From Kerstersia similis (GTDB lineage: Bacteria; Pseudomonadota; Gammaproteobacteria; Burkholderiales; Burkholderiaceae_B), in assembly GCF_965139615.1 (NCBI RefSeq), contig NZ_CBCSIQ010000003.1, positions 124,001 to 188,000 of the forward strand: a stretch of 64,000 nucleotides of DNA, read 5' to 3'. Of the stretch, positions 8,040-17,143 are shown piece after piece. A program made the translations under genes and the position numbers. The notes beneath the pieces are model-generated. The model saw only the letters and a program-made list of their open reading frames with translations, did no database searches and was not told the origin of the DNA. Every line of letters starts with the position of its first letter. Position 1 is the first letter of the stretch.

Positions 8040-10193
8040 TCAAATGTCTAGCGGATCGACTTCCAGCTGCCAGCGCAGGCGGCCCAAGCCTTGCAGGCCA
8101 GGCACCCAGTGACGCAGGAAAAACTGCAAGGACGGACGATGCGCGCTTTCCAGCAATAATTGGGCCCGCTCCATATGCGCCACTTTCACCACGCGCAACG
8201 GCACCGGGTCATAAAGGGTCACGCTATCGGGCGCCATCCCGCAATCCGCCATCACCTGGCTGGCCAGCGCCCGCGCCTGGGCCAGAAAATCCAGGGCCTG
8301 GGCCAGCTCCCGGGCTTCGGTCGCCAACAGCGCCTGATGCAGGAAAGGCGGCAGCCCGGCCACTTCGCGCTCCTCCAGCGAATAGCGGGCAAAGCCTTCG
8401 TAATCATGGCGCAACACCGCCTGATAAATCTCCTGATCCGGATAGCCGGTCTGGATCAGTACCTCCCCTGGCCGCTCATGCCGCCCGGCGCGGCCCGACA
8501 CCTGCATCAACTGCGCAAAGAGCCGTTCCGGCGCACGGAAATCCTGGGAATACAGCATGGCATCGGCATTGAGGACACCGACCAGCGTCAGGCGGGGAAA
8601 ATCATGGCCCTTGGCCACCATTTGCGTACCGACCAGAATATCCACCTCGCCAGCACGCACGCTATCGAACATGCGTTCCGCACTGCCCTTCAGACGTGTG
8701 CTGTCAGCATCAATACGCAGAATACGGGCGTCCGGAAAACGCCCGGCCAGCGCCTCTTCGACACGCTGGGTGCCACGTCCCATGGGCCGCAGGTCCTGAT
8801 CGCCACATTCCGGGCAGGCGCGCGGCACCGGCGCCTGAAAGCCGCAATGATGGCACTGCAGATAATTCCCGCCGCGCATGCGCCGGTGCAATACGGTATG
8901 CACGGAACACCGCGGGCACTGGCTGACCCAGCCGCAGGCATCGCAATGCAACACCGGCGCATAGCCACGCCGATTCAGGAATACCAGGGATTGCTCGCCA
9001 CGCGCCAAACGCTCTTCGATGGCCGTCAGCAAATGCGGCGACAGCCCCTCCTCCATGGCCAGCCGACGCGTGTCCACCAAGCGGATGGCCGGCAAAGTGC
9101 TGGCCCGCGCGCGCGCCGGCAGGCTCAAGCGTTGATAGCTGCCGCGCTGGGCATGCAGCCAGGTTTCCAGCGCCGGCGTCGCCGACCCGAGCACGACCGG
9201 AACATTCAGCGCATGGGCACGCCAGACTGCCAGATCCCGCGCGGAATAGCGCAAACCGTCCTGCTGCTTGTAGGAAGTATCATGCTCTTCGTCCACCACG
9301 ATCAGGCCCAGCTGCTGCATGGGCGCGAAAATCGCCATGCGGGTGCCCAGCAGTACCCGCGCCGTACCATGCACCGCCTTCACCCAGGCGTCCAGACGTT
9401 CGCCATCCGCCAATCCGCTATGCATCACAGCGACAGCCTCCGGCCCGACCAACGGCGCCAGGCGGGCGCGCAAGGCATGTTCGAATTGCGGCGTCAGATT
9501 GATTTCCGGCACCAGCATCAGCACCTGGCGTCCGGCACGCAGCACCTCGGCGGCGGCATGCAGATACACCTCGGTCTTGCCGCTGCCGGTCACGCCATGC
9601 AGCAAAAATGCCTTGAAGCCCGGCTGCGCCGCAATGGTATCGACAGCCTGCTGCTGTGCGGCATTCAGGGTGGGGGGATGCACGCCTGGCAGCGCCGGGT
9701 TCTCTCCCCCTTCGTCCGTCTGGCTTTCGTCCACCTGGCCTTTGGCCGCGCGCTTGCGGCGGCGGGCCAGGCGCGCCACCGGCCCGCCCGCTGCGCGGCT
9801 GCCCTGATAGGCCGCCGGTCGCCGCAAAGGCCCCGGCAACGCGGGCAAGGCCACCTCTCCCAGGGGCCGCTGATAATACTCTGCTGCAAAACGCGCCAGC
9901 GCAAACCAATCATCCGGCAAGGGCGGCAAATCATCGAGCACCTGCTCGATTTCCCGCACCTGGGCCGGGTCATAGGCCGGTTCCGCCGGATTATCCACGA
10001 CCAGACCGATCAGCTGCCGTTTGCCAAATGGCACGATGACCCGCAAGCCAGGCGCCAGCGGCCGGTCATGACGGTAATCGAACGGCCCGGGCAACGGGAC
10101 ATCCAGCACCACACGCACCCAGCAAGGTTGCGCCACTGCCGTTTCTGCGTTGCCGTCCGGACTCATGCCCATGCTCATCCAACTTAAAGCCAT
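8040..10193 (-). CDS. priA: Primosomal protein N' (replication restart helicase PriA)
   Basis: A 717-residue helicase that recognises stalled forks and reloads the replisome. N-terminal 3'-DNA-binding domain (VVLDVPLPGPFDYRHD near 28), Walker A GVTGSGKTE near 206, DEEH box (IVVDEEHDTSYKQ), GSATPALET, then the zinc region with eight cysteines in CDACGW, CPRC, CHHCG and CPECG, and late helicase motifs GTQMVAKGHDFP and QVSGRAGRHERPGEV. Several in-frame ATGs (10193, 10178, 10172, 10166) compete; the first has no Shine-Dalgarno and overlaps a DnaA-box-like sequence, so the true start may be one of the later ones. About 217 bases separate it from rep. Confidence 0.94.
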   Translation of the reverse strand: MALSWMSMGMSPDGNAETAVAQPCWVRVVLDVPLPGPFDYRHDRPLAPGLRVIVPFGKRQLIGLVVDNPAEPAYDPAQVREIEQVLDDLPPLPDDWFALARFAAEYYQRPLGEVALPALPGPLRRPAAYQGSRAAGGPVARLARRRKRAAKGQVDESQTDEGGENPALPGVHPPTLNAAQQQAVDTIAAQPGFKAFLLHGVTGSGKTEVYLHAAAEVLRAGRQVLMLVPEINLTPQFEHALRARLAPLVGPEAVAVMHSGLADGERLDAWVKAVHGTARVLLGTRMAIFAPMQQLGLIVVDEEHDTSYKQQDGLRYSARDLAVWRAHALNVPVVLGSATPALETWLHAQRGSYQRLSLPARARASTLPAIRLVDTRRLAMEEGLSPHLLTAIEERLARGEQSLVFLNRRGYAPVLHCDACGWVSQCPRCSVHTVLHRRMRGGNYLQCHHCGFQAPVPRACPECGDQDLRPMGRGTQRVEEALAGRFPDARILRIDADSTRLKGSAERMFDSVRAGEVDILVGTQMVAKGHDFPRLTLVGVLNADAMLYSQDFRAPERLFAQLMQVSGRAGRHERPGEVLIQTGYPDQEIYQAVLRHDYEGFARYSLEEREVAGLPPFLHQALLATEARELAQALDFLAQARALASQVMADCGMAPDSVTLYDPVPLRVVKVAHMERAQLLLESAHRPSLQFFLRHWVPGLQGLGRLRWQLEVDPLDI

Positions 10194-10604
10194 TTCTGGA
10201 TAACTGCGTTAAACCCAAAGGCAGGCATGGGTTTCAGCCCCTTGCGCGCCTGTGGATAACTTTGGGGAAAAGCCTGCAGGGCATTCATGAGAAGAACGCA
10301 CAAATACGCACCAGACCTATCAACAAAGTGCAGCAATGAAAATTTAATCTTATAAATCAATAAGATATAAAAATTACAATAAAAAATATGCGCTTATATC
10401 ACGCCCCTGCCCCTCAGGACAAGCTGTGCACAAGTCCAGTACCTGCCCCGGCCGCCAGCCCGCCGCGAGCCCTCCCGGCCGGCATCGGCCCACTCCCGCA
10501 CACGGTGCGCAACCGCCAGCGGAAGCGGAAGCGGCGGCATCCGGCGCAACCGTGCCTGCCCGCCCAGCGGCCCAGCGGCCAATACCCAGCAGCCTGCCCT
10601 GGCC
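10194..10604. other. AT-rich intergenic region with DnaA-box-like sequences between hemE and priA
   Basis: This 411-base stretch contains no convincing gene. It holds one perfect DnaA box (TGTGGATAA, 10251-10259), a one-mismatch copy against the priA start (TCTGGATAA, 10195-10203) and a weak two-mismatch copy (TGTGCACAA, 10425-10433). About 10336-10396 is strikingly AT-rich for this genome and includes a perfect 7-bp inverted repeat, ATCTTAT/ATAAGAT, at 10347-10366. The simplest reading is the priA promoter region, perhaps DnaA-controlled. A replication origin is possible but poorly supported; see the findings. Confidence 0.5.
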
Positions 10605-11699
10605 TTATACCTGGGCCGCGTGCAAATGGCGGCTATAGGTGTGCACTTCATCCACCAGTGCACTGACGGCCTCCACTGGCGTGTGACGCGAAATACCATG
10701 CCCCAGATTGAAGACATGCCCGCCCGTGGCGACAGGACCATAGGCATCCAGCACCCGGCGCGCCTCTGCGCGTATCGCCTGCTCGCCGCCGAACAAGGCC
10801 ATGGGATCCATGCAGCCCTGCAAGGCCACGCTATCCTGTACCCGGCGACGAGCCTGGCCCAGATTCACCGTCCAATCGACCCCGACGGCATCGCAGCCCG
10901 ACGCCGCAATGGCTTCCAGCCACAGGCCGCCACCCTTGGTGAACACGATCACCGGCACACGCCCGTCCGGCCTGTCCCGCTTGAGCGCCTGCAGCACCTG
11001 CTGGATATAGGCCAGGGAAAACTCCTGGTAGAGGCCATCGGCCAGCACACCGCCCCAGCTGTCGAAAATCATCACGGCTTGCGCGCCCGCTTCGATCTGC
11101 GCATTCAAATAAGCGGCGGTTGCCTCGGCATTGACGCGCAGGATGGCATGCAACAGATCCGGACGCTGATACAGCATGGTCTTGATGCGCTGGTAATCAT
11201 CGCTGCCACCGCCCTCCACCATGTAACAGGCAATCGTCCAGGGGCTGCCGGCAAAACCGATCAAGGGCGCCTTGCCATCCAGCTCGTGACGAATCAAGGT
11301 CACCGCGTCAAACACATAGCGCAGCTTATCCATATCCGGCACGGCCAGGCGCTTCACATCGGCCTCATCCCGGATCGGAAAATCGAAACGCGGCCCCTCG
11401 CCGTCGGTAAAACGCAAGCCCAGGCCCATGGCATGCGGCACGGTGAGAATGTCGGAGAACAGAATGGCCGCATCGAACTCGTAGCGTTCCAGCGGCTGCA
11501 AAGTCACCTCAGCGGCCAGCGCCGGGTTCTGCGCCAAGGCCAGGAACGAGCCAGCGCGCGCACGCGTGGCACGGTACTCAGGCAAATAACGCCCCGCCTG
11601 CCGCATCAGCCAGATTGGCGTGTACGGTACCGGCTGGCGCCGCAACGCCCGCAGGAACACATCATTGCGCAAAGCGGGGAAAGTCGTTGTCTGTGTCAC
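10605..11699 (-). CDS. hemE: Uroporphyrinogen decarboxylase
   Basis: Decarboxylates the four acetate groups of uroporphyrinogen III to give coproporphyrinogen III in heme biosynthesis. The 364-residue protein shows the family signatures PIWLMRQAGRYLPEYR (near residue 27), FSDILTVPHAMGLGL with the catalytic Asp, GFAGSPWTIACYMVEGG, IFDSWGGVLA and NLGHGISRHTPVEAV at the C-terminus. I chose the GTG at 11699, just before TTTFPALRNDVFLRAL, because this is where family members begin (E. coli 354 residues); the frame is open to 11840 but that extension has no family similarity and would run into the upstream gene. Confidence 0.95.
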   Translation of the reverse strand: MTQTTTFPALRNDVFLRALRRQPVPYTPIWLMRQAGRYLPEYRATRARAGSFLALAQNPALAAEVTLQPLERYEFDAAILFSDILTVPHAMGLGLRFTDGEGPRFDFPIRDEADVKRLAVPDMDKLRYVFDAVTLIRHELDGKAPLIGFAGSPWTIACYMVEGGGSDDYQRIKTMLYQRPDLLHAILRVNAEATAAYLNAQIEAGAQAVMIFDSWGGVLADGLYQEFSLAYIQQVLQALKRDRPDGRVPVIVFTKGGGLWLEAIAASGCDAVGVDWTVNLGQARRRVQDSVALQGCMDPMALFGGEQAIRAEARRVLDAYGPVATGGHVFNLGHGISRHTPVEAVSALVDEVHTYSRHLHAAQV

Positions 11700-11769
11700 G
11701 TCGGATTCCGTCCAATCAAGAAGGGGCGCCCCATCATGCCGGCGCAAGGCAAAACACCCGGCATTGTAC

Positions 11770-12615
11770 TCAACCCTGGCAAGCCGCCGCCCCCGGACGC
11801 CGTGCCACGGACAGCGGTTCAGGTCGGTAGCGCCGGGCATCCACGCCGTGCTTGCGCATCAAGGACCAGAACGCACGCCTATGCTTGCAAACCGCACGCG
11901 CTGCCGCAGCCACATTGCCGCCTGCCGCCCGCAAGGCGCCATTCAGATACTCCTGTTCGAACTGGCCCAGTACCTGCCGCTTGGCTTCCTGAAACGGCAC
12001 ATGGGCGTAGCTGATGCCGCACAATGACAACAAAGGCATGGCGCCCGAGGCATCCGCCGCACGGCCGCCTTGCTGCCGCCCTGTCTCATCCTCATCCCGG
12101 ACATCCTCCCTGCCCGCCAATCTGGGCAAGCGTGCCACCCTGGCCTGCACTTCGTCCGCATCGGCCTCGCACAGAACAAAATCATCCAGGCCCAAGCGCA
12201 GCAAATCCCGGATGGCTGGTGCCGTCAGGCCTTCCAGCAGCCCCAGCCAGGGCACTTTGCTGCCGTTATGCGCACGCCAGGCCAGCATCATCCGCGCACG
12301 GCACAACGAGGCCCGCCGCACCGGCAGCACGCAGAAATCAAAACGTCCCAGCGCCGGCCCCAGCCTGTCCAAGGCCTGAACCGCCGACCTCTCCATCCCA
12401 CCGAAAACCTGCGCCTCCGCCACCCCTGTCTGCGTGCGCTCCGCCGGCACCGCCGCCAACAAGGCGAGCTCATGCAGCACCAGGCGCGGCTGCGCCGCTG
12501 CCATCCCTTTGCGCCAACCCGCCGTCCATGGCGCATCCTCCGGCAGCATCAGCATGCCGCCCTCCCTGACTCTCAATGCCATTGCTCGTCCCATTCGGTC
12601 ATCGTCACAGGCCAT
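11770..12615 (-). CDS. Fis-type HTH regulator with degenerate receiver-like domain
   Basis: A 281-residue protein of uncertain role. Residues about 85-165 resemble the second half of a response-regulator receiver (APAIRDLLRLGLDDFVLCEA, then VQARVARL), but no phosphoacceptor Asp context is apparent. The C-terminus (about 215-265) is a Fis-type helix-turn-helix: EYLNGALRAAGGNVAAAARA followed by KHRRAFWSLMRKHGVD, as at the end of sigma-54 enhancer-binding proteins. There is no AAA+ domain between the two, so it should not activate sigma-54. It ends 70 bases before hemE. Start may be the ATG at 12615 or a later one (for example MGRAM). It is divergent from the ECF sigma gene. Confidence 0.7.
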   Translation of the reverse strand: MACDDDRMGRAMALRVREGGMLMLPEDAPWTAGWRKGMAAAQPRLVLHELALLAAVPAERTQTGVAEAQVFGGMERSAVQALDRLGPALGRFDFCVLPVRRASLCRARMMLAWRAHNGSKVPWLGLLEGLTAPAIRDLLRLGLDDFVLCEADADEVQARVARLPRLAGREDVRDEDETGRQQGGRAADASGAMPLLSLCGISYAHVPFQEAKRQVLGQFEQEYLNGALRAAGGNVAAAARAVCKHRRAFWSLMRKHGVDARRYRPEPLSVARRPGAAACQG

Positions 12616-12696
12616 AGCCTATGCGCCCCTGTCCGGCCCAACAATGCGCAATTGCCGACAGCGCATTGAGTATTTGCCTGAGACGCCCCCATAGAC

Positions 12697-12715
12697 GATA
12701 ATGCAAATTATTATT
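12697..12715 (+). promoter_or_regulatory. Fur box upstream of the ECF sigma factor
   Basis: GATAATGCAAATTATTATT matches the E. coli-type 19-bp Fur consensus at 15 of 19 positions. It lies about 140 bases before the preferred ATG of the sigma gene (12855), in the divergent region. Iron-replete Fur would silence the sigma/anti-sigma pair, the usual arrangement for FecI- and HurI-type systems. Confidence 0.7.
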
Positions 12716-12854
12716 GGCGGCATTGCTTGAATTTATCCATTCGCCAGACTCAGCAGGCAGTGCCCGGAGGCTCTTCCCAGCGGCGCGCCCGGCGGATGGT
12801 TGGCCTTTTAACCGTCCCTGTTCCTGTTCTCAGCCCACTGCCCTATTGCCGATC

Positions 12855-13394
12855 ATGCCTACCGGAAGCTCCGCTCAGCACGATGCCCTCGCTGCCATGT
12901 ATCAGTCGCATCATGGCTGGCTGAGAACCTGGCTGCAACGCAAGCTCGGCAACACTGCCGATGCCGCCGATCTTGCTCAGGATGCCTTTCTGCGCTTGCT
13001 GGCTGCCGATGACAGCACCATCCAGGCCAGCACCGTACGCGAACCCCGCGCCTACCTCAAAACCGTGGCAGGCGGCCTGCTGGTGAACTTCCTGCGACGC
13101 CGTGCCTTGGAGCAGGCCTACCTGGATGCGCTGGCTTCACGCCCAGAAAATTTCGCCCCGTCCCCGGAAGAGCGGGCCATGGCAGTGGAAACGCTCTGTG
13201 AACTGGATGCGCTCCTGCACAGTCTGCCCGCCAGAGTCAGGCAGGCCTTTCTGCTGGCGCAGCTGGAAGGCCAGTCCACCACTGAAATCGCGCACAAACT
13301 GCAGGTTTCCGATCGGATGGTGAGAAAATATCTGGTTCAGGCCCTGGCCCATTGCGCCGCTGCCGAAGCATTGCGCGAGTACATGCATGGCTAA
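12855..13394 (+). CDS. ECF RNA polymerase sigma factor, FecI-like
   Basis: A 179-residue extracytoplasmic-function sigma factor. Region 2 is seen in GNTADAADLAQDAFLRLLA (residues about 30-48) and REPRAYLKTVAGGLLVNFLRRR; region 4 in LPARVRQAFLLAQLEGQ and TTEIAHKLQVSDRMVRKYL. These are the iron-starvation (FecI/HurI/PvdS-type) patterns. The ATG at 12855 is preferred by family length; the frame is open 47 codons further upstream. It overlaps the FecR-like gene by 8 bases and follows a Fur box. The likely target is the promoter of the STN-containing receptor at 19984 (inference); in Bordetella, HurI-HurR controls the heme receptor BhuR in this manner. Confidence 0.9.
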   Translation: MPTGSSAQHDALAAMYQSHHGWLRTWLQRKLGNTADAADLAQDAFLRLLAADDSTIQASTVREPRAYLKTVAGGLLVNFLRRRALEQAYLDALASRPENFAPSPEERAMAVETLCELDALLHSLPARVRQAFLLAQLEGQSTTEIAHKLQVSDRMVRKYLVQALAHCAAAEALREYMHG

Positions 13395-14343
13395 CCCTCC
13401 CCGCCTCTCTCCTTCCGACACAGCGGCGATCAACGAAGCCTGTCAGTGGTTCTTCTGTCTGCGCGAAGGCGAGCGCAGCCAGGCGGAGCTGGATCGCTGG
13501 CTTGCCAGCAATCCACGCCATCAACAGGCCTGGCGCTGGGTGACGGCGGCACAGCAACGCTTTGAACCGGCCCAGGCGCCGGAACTGCGCCAATCCCTGC
13601 TGCAAGCACCATCCCACCGGCGGAAAACGCTCAAAACCCTGTTTCTGCTGGGTGGCGCAGGCAGCCTGGCCTGGGGCGGGCTGCACTGGAAGCTGCTGCC
13701 CGGCACCGGATCGGATCTACAAACAAAACTCGGGCAGATCAGCCACAATACCCTGCCTGACGGCAGCCAGATCTGGCTGGACACCCGCAGCAACGTCGAT
13801 ATTGCCTACAGCTCGACACTACGGCTTATCATCATGGGCGAGGGCCGTATCCTCATTCAAACCGCGAAGGATGCGGAACGTCCCCTGGTGGTCGATGTAC
13901 CGGCAGGGCGAATCACGGCGCTGGGTACCCGCTTCAGCATCGAGCGCCACCAGGAAAGCGTGAAAGTTGCTGTGTTTGAGGGCGCCGTCAGGCTGGATTC
14001 CCTCACACCCGGCCTGCCGCCCGTCGTCCTTGCTGCCGGAGAGCAGACCTGGTTCATCCCCGATCAACCCACGGCGCGCGCCGTGCCCGTCAACGAGAAC
14101 CGGGACACGGCCTGGGCCCGTGGCCTGCTGATCGCCCACGACATGCCGCTGGAAACATTCCTGAATGAACTCAGCCGCTACCGCCGCGGCATCATCCGCT
14201 GCGAACCTGAGCTACGCCATTTGAAGTTGGTCGGCATCTACCCTTTGCACGACACAGATGCCGCGCTGGAAGTCCTGACCCATACCCTGCCAGTCAAGGT
14301 GGAAAGGCCGTGGCCGCTGTGGGTATCGGTGGAAGCCAGGTAG
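13387..14343 (+). CDS. FecR-family anti-sigma factor / signal transducer
   Basis: A 318-residue inner-membrane regulator that holds the ECF sigma factor and receives the signal from the STN domain of an outer-membrane receptor. The N-terminal cytoplasmic DUF4880 part is clear (NEACQWFFCLREGERSQAEL, about 16-35, then RWLASNPRHQQAWRWV). One hydrophobic segment follows (about 83-100, LKTLFLLGGAGSLAWGGLHW) and the periplasmic FecR domain has the typical TLPDGSQIWLDTRSNVDIAY, GRITALGTRFSIERH and AAGEQTWF. Start codons overlap the sigma stop, so the two are translationally coupled. A bidirectional terminator follows 45 bases later. Confidence 0.9.
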   Translation: MANPPRLSPSDTAAINEACQWFFCLREGERSQAELDRWLASNPRHQQAWRWVTAAQQRFEPAQAPELRQSLLQAPSHRRKTLKTLFLLGGAGSLAWGGLHWKLLPGTGSDLQTKLGQISHNTLPDGSQIWLDTRSNVDIAYSSTLRLIIMGEGRILIQTAKDAERPLVVDVPAGRITALGTRFSIERHQESVKVAVFEGAVRLDSLTPGLPPVVLAAGEQTWFIPDQPTARAVPVNENRDTAWARGLLIAHDMPLETFLNELSRYRRGIIRCEPELRHLKLVGIYPLHDTDAALEVLTHTLPVKVERPWPLWVSVEAR

Positions 14344-14388
14344 CCCCGTCCCATCCATCCCGCCAGCCGCTTCCACCGCCATCACACT

Positions 14389-14422
14389 AAAAAGGCTCCC
14401 CTCCTGAGACGGGAGCCTTTTT
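14389..14422. terminator. Bidirectional Rho-independent terminator
   Basis: AAAAAGGCTCCC (14389-14400) pairs with GGGAGCCTTTTT (14411-14422) across a 10-base loop. A-tract and T-tract on the two sides allow termination of both the plus-strand fecR-like gene and the converging minus-strand PKD lipoprotein gene, whose stop codon is 36 bases away. Confidence 0.9.
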
Positions 14423-14457
14423 GATGACTTTGACTTACCTGATGCTGGCTCAGCGGA

Positions 14458-17028
14458 TTAGCTGGTGCACTTGGTATCAAAGATATTCACAGTCGGTACG
14501 CGAGGCTGGTACTCAAATGTCCAATCCGGCTTTTCTGCCACCTCGAAGCGGAAGGCAATCCCACTACGGGCGTCAATTTTCTGCCCATTCCCATCGGTAA
14601 CGGTGTAGCTATCAATACGTTGATTCAGCACCAAGGAAAACTCCACGGAGCTTCCTTTACGGATGATTTGCCCTTCTTCCAGACCGACAAACTTGCCCGT
14701 GAAACCGTCAGGATGCGACAGCGACTGGGAGACGCTGAGATGATGCACAGTGTAATCCCCACCCACTGCGGTCAAACGGTAGTTCTTGACCACATTTTCG
14801 CCAAGCTCGGTGTTCAGGGAGCGCCTGTTGCATGCCAGATAGGGGAAGGTCCGTTGCCTGGGTTGCGGCTCGCCTTTCAGGCCGCCGAAAAAGACTTCTT
14901 CCCGATCCTGATAATTGATCGACACGGAATGCAGGTCTTCCAGTAACAGGCTCGGGTAGTTCTCGCGCTCAACAACATTGAAACGGTAGGTACCCGCATT
15001 GCCCACCGCCATGCCGTCGCTAACCGAGAAGTCGATGGCATAGGCACCTGGGACCTCCGGCCAGCCAAACGCAAAATACTGCGCTTCAGCCGTCGCGCTC
15101 AGTTTGCTGCCCTCCGGTTGGGTCAAGGACCACATATAGTAAAAACTGTCGCCATCGGGATCGACGATGTTACCGAAGTTAGCGGCAAGCGACGCGGTAC
15201 CCGTACCATCTGCAGTGGCTTTCGCTGCATGATCAATCACATAGGGCTGATCGGCCGCATCGAAATTCCGATTGGAGGCGAAATCGAAGTTAGTATTTCC
15301 GCCATTCAGGAAAATGCGATCGACGACCGGTGCACTATTGCTCTTCTTGGCCAGAACCATCGCATGGCCCAGCACTGAGGTATGGCCCATCTTGTTGGTG
15401 GTATAGACCACCACACGATAAATACCCGGCTTATCTGTCACCAGGCCTGCTCGTGCATCTTTCAACACAACCCGCTGGCCGCTGCTGCCTTCCACCGTGA
15501 CGTTCGAAAATTTCAAGGATGCGTTGCTGCCATTAGGCTTGTCCAGCACATGCCAATGGAAGGTCAATTCCTGTCCGCCCACACGCCAGGTCTTGCTCGC
15601 GTCAAACCATGCTTCCTTGCCCACCATCAAGGTTTCCGAGTCGGCAGTCACGTTGATGCTGTAATTGGAATATGGTGCGGTATTGATATTCCACGAGTAT
15701 TCAATCGGATCGCTGACATTACCTCCGGTACTCTTGACCGCGTACTTGATCTTGTATGTTCCTTCAACGTCAGGCGTAAAGCGATAGCGCCCCGCCCCCG
15801 TCCACGCCGGCGGCGAGAAACCATTAGGTACGCTCACCCACTCCAAGGTGTGGGTGGACAAACTGTCCCCCCTGGCATCCGGATCCCAGGACAACCAACC
15901 GGAATCATAGACAGTATAGGAATACCCCAGTTCCCACTCATTACTTCCTACGGGTTTGTAGAAAGAATAAACAGGGCTGCCCGCCTCGCTATCCAGGCTG
16001 GCAACCAGCTTTTGCTTGGGCGCATCGGCTGGCGTGGTCACCGTGATCGTCGTGCTCTGCACATCACTCACGGACACGCCATCAAACACATAGAAGTACA
16101 CATAATATGTACCCGATGCTTCCGGAGTGAACGTGGCAACGGCCTGGTCAGCCCCCTTGATCGCCGTATCCACGTCCTGCTTGCTGCCCATCGGGAACAT
16201 ATTGGTCTTGACGATCATGGGCGCGGGGTCAACAAAAGACCAGCGATACATCAGAGGATCAGGACCCTCATCCGGATCGTAGCTCTTGCTGCCATCCAGC
16301 TTGACCGTCTGGCCACGTTCGATCTCATAGGGACCGCCAATGTCGGCCACCGGTTTGACATTGTGCGTACCCACCAGCACCGTCGTCGTCACCGGTTCAG
16401 ATTGCCTGTCGCCATACGATACGATCAGTGAAACCTTGTATGCGCCTTTCAGCTGCGCCAGGAAACTGGCCTTGGCTTGCGTACTGTTTATCAGCTCGAC
16501 ACTGCTGCCAGACGGCTGCTCATCCAGCGACCAGTGATACTTCAGTTCTGACGCTTTGGCGCCGGTCGGGGCAACGCTATGACTGCCATCCAGTTCCACC
16601 AGCGCGCCTACCAGCACGCTTGAGGAGGGTTCCAGCACCGCCACGGGATCCACGTTGGTGGCGGTCATCTTCACCTGGCTGGCTGCGCTGGTCGCGATAC
16701 CGTCATTGACCAACAATTCGGCCACATAGCTGCCGGGGACATCGGCCACAAACGTCGTCTTGGCCGCCTTGGCATCAACCAGGGCCGCCTTGCTGCCCGC
16801 CGGCTTGTCCTTGAGGCTCCAGTCATAGTTCAGCGCGCCATTGCGCGGAGAACTGCTGCCCGAACCATCCAGTGTAAACGTGCTCTTGTACTCGGCCGTC
16901 AAAGGGTCTGCGGCGGCAACCGCTTTCGGCTTTTCAACTTCCGTCCTGTCGTCGTCTCCGCCACCGCCGCCGCATGCGGCCAACAGAGACAGGCAACTCA
17001 ATGCCAGCAATCTGTGTAAATGCTTCAT
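14458..17028 (-). CDS. PKD-repeat outer-membrane lipoprotein, partner of the adjacent TonB-dependent receptor
   Basis: An 856-residue lipoprotein: signal MKHLHRLLALSCLSLLAAC with the lipidated Cys at 19, then a GGGGG-DDD linker. At least five tandem PKD-like beta-sandwich units follow, each with the pattern of a Gly/Ser-rich strand (DGSGSSS, DGSHSV, DGSKSYDPDEGPD, DASKTW) and a later YDWSL/YHWSL/YRWSF/FHWHV strand and a GTYYVYFYVFDG-like strand. The last 150 residues look different. The ATG at 17028 has GGAG upstream; the frame is open to 17196 but this overlaps the receptor gene. The 115-base gap after the receptor suggests one transcript. Role unknown; by position it may capture ligand or stabilise the receptor at the surface (inference). 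Confidence 0.85.
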   Translation of the reverse strand: MKHLHRLLALSCLSLLAACGGGGGDDDRTEVEKPKAVAAADPLTAEYKSTFTLDGSGSSSPRNGALNYDWSLKDKPAGSKAALVDAKAAKTTFVADVPGSYVAELLVNDGIATSAASQVKMTATNVDPVAVLEPSSSVLVGALVELDGSHSVAPTGAKASELKYHWSLDEQPSGSSVELINSTQAKASFLAQLKGAYKVSLIVSYGDRQSEPVTTTVLVGTHNVKPVADIGGPYEIERGQTVKLDGSKSYDPDEGPDPLMYRWSFVDPAPMIVKTNMFPMGSKQDVDTAIKGADQAVATFTPEASGTYYVYFYVFDGVSVSDVQSTTITVTTPADAPKQKLVASLDSEAGSPVYSFYKPVGSNEWELGYSYTVYDSGWLSWDPDARGDSLSTHTLEWVSVPNGFSPPAWTGAGRYRFTPDVEGTYKIKYAVKSTGGNVSDPIEYSWNINTAPYSNYSINVTADSETLMVGKEAWFDASKTWRVGGQELTFHWHVLDKPNGSNASLKFSNVTVEGSSGQRVVLKDARAGLVTDKPGIYRVVVYTTNKMGHTSVLGHAMVLAKKSNSAPVVDRIFLNGGNTNFDFASNRNFDAADQPYVIDHAAKATADGTGTASLAANFGNIVDPDGDSFYYMWSLTQPEGSKLSATAEAQYFAFGWPEVPGAYAIDFSVSDGMAVGNAGTYRFNVVERENYPSLLLEDLHSVSINYQDREEVFFGGLKGEPQPRQRTFPYLACNRRSLNTELGENVVKNYRLTAVGGDYTVHHLSVSQSLSHPDGFTGKFVGLEEGQIIRKGSSVEFSLVLNQRIDSYTVTDGNGQKIDARSGIAFRFEVAEKPDWTFEYQPRVPTVNIFDTKCTS

Positions 17029-17143
17029 GGATTTGCTCCAAATGAAAAAATACCCGGCACCGCCCCCTCCTCGCACGACAGCCCTCCGAACATCGGAGAA
17101 CAACCAAATGAGGGGATATTCCAGCCGCCGGAAAGGATCTGTA

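Noticed and set aside
8160..10187. Very long open frame antisense to priA (and similar ones opposite atpA, atpD and the TonB receptors)
   Set aside because: These frames arise from codon bias in GC-rich genes. Their products are rich in His, Arg and Gln, have no recognisable domain, and the opposite strand carries clear conserved proteins.
10251..10433. Chromosomal replication origin
   Set aside because: Only one perfect DnaA box and two weaker ones; no dnaA, dnaN, gidA or par genes; atp operon orientation argues against a bidirectional origin at this point. Kept only as a low-confidence finding.
11700..11840. N-terminal extension of hemE to the upstream ATG
   Set aside because: The added 47 residues have no HemE similarity and would overlap the preceding gene; the GTG at 11699 gives the usual length.
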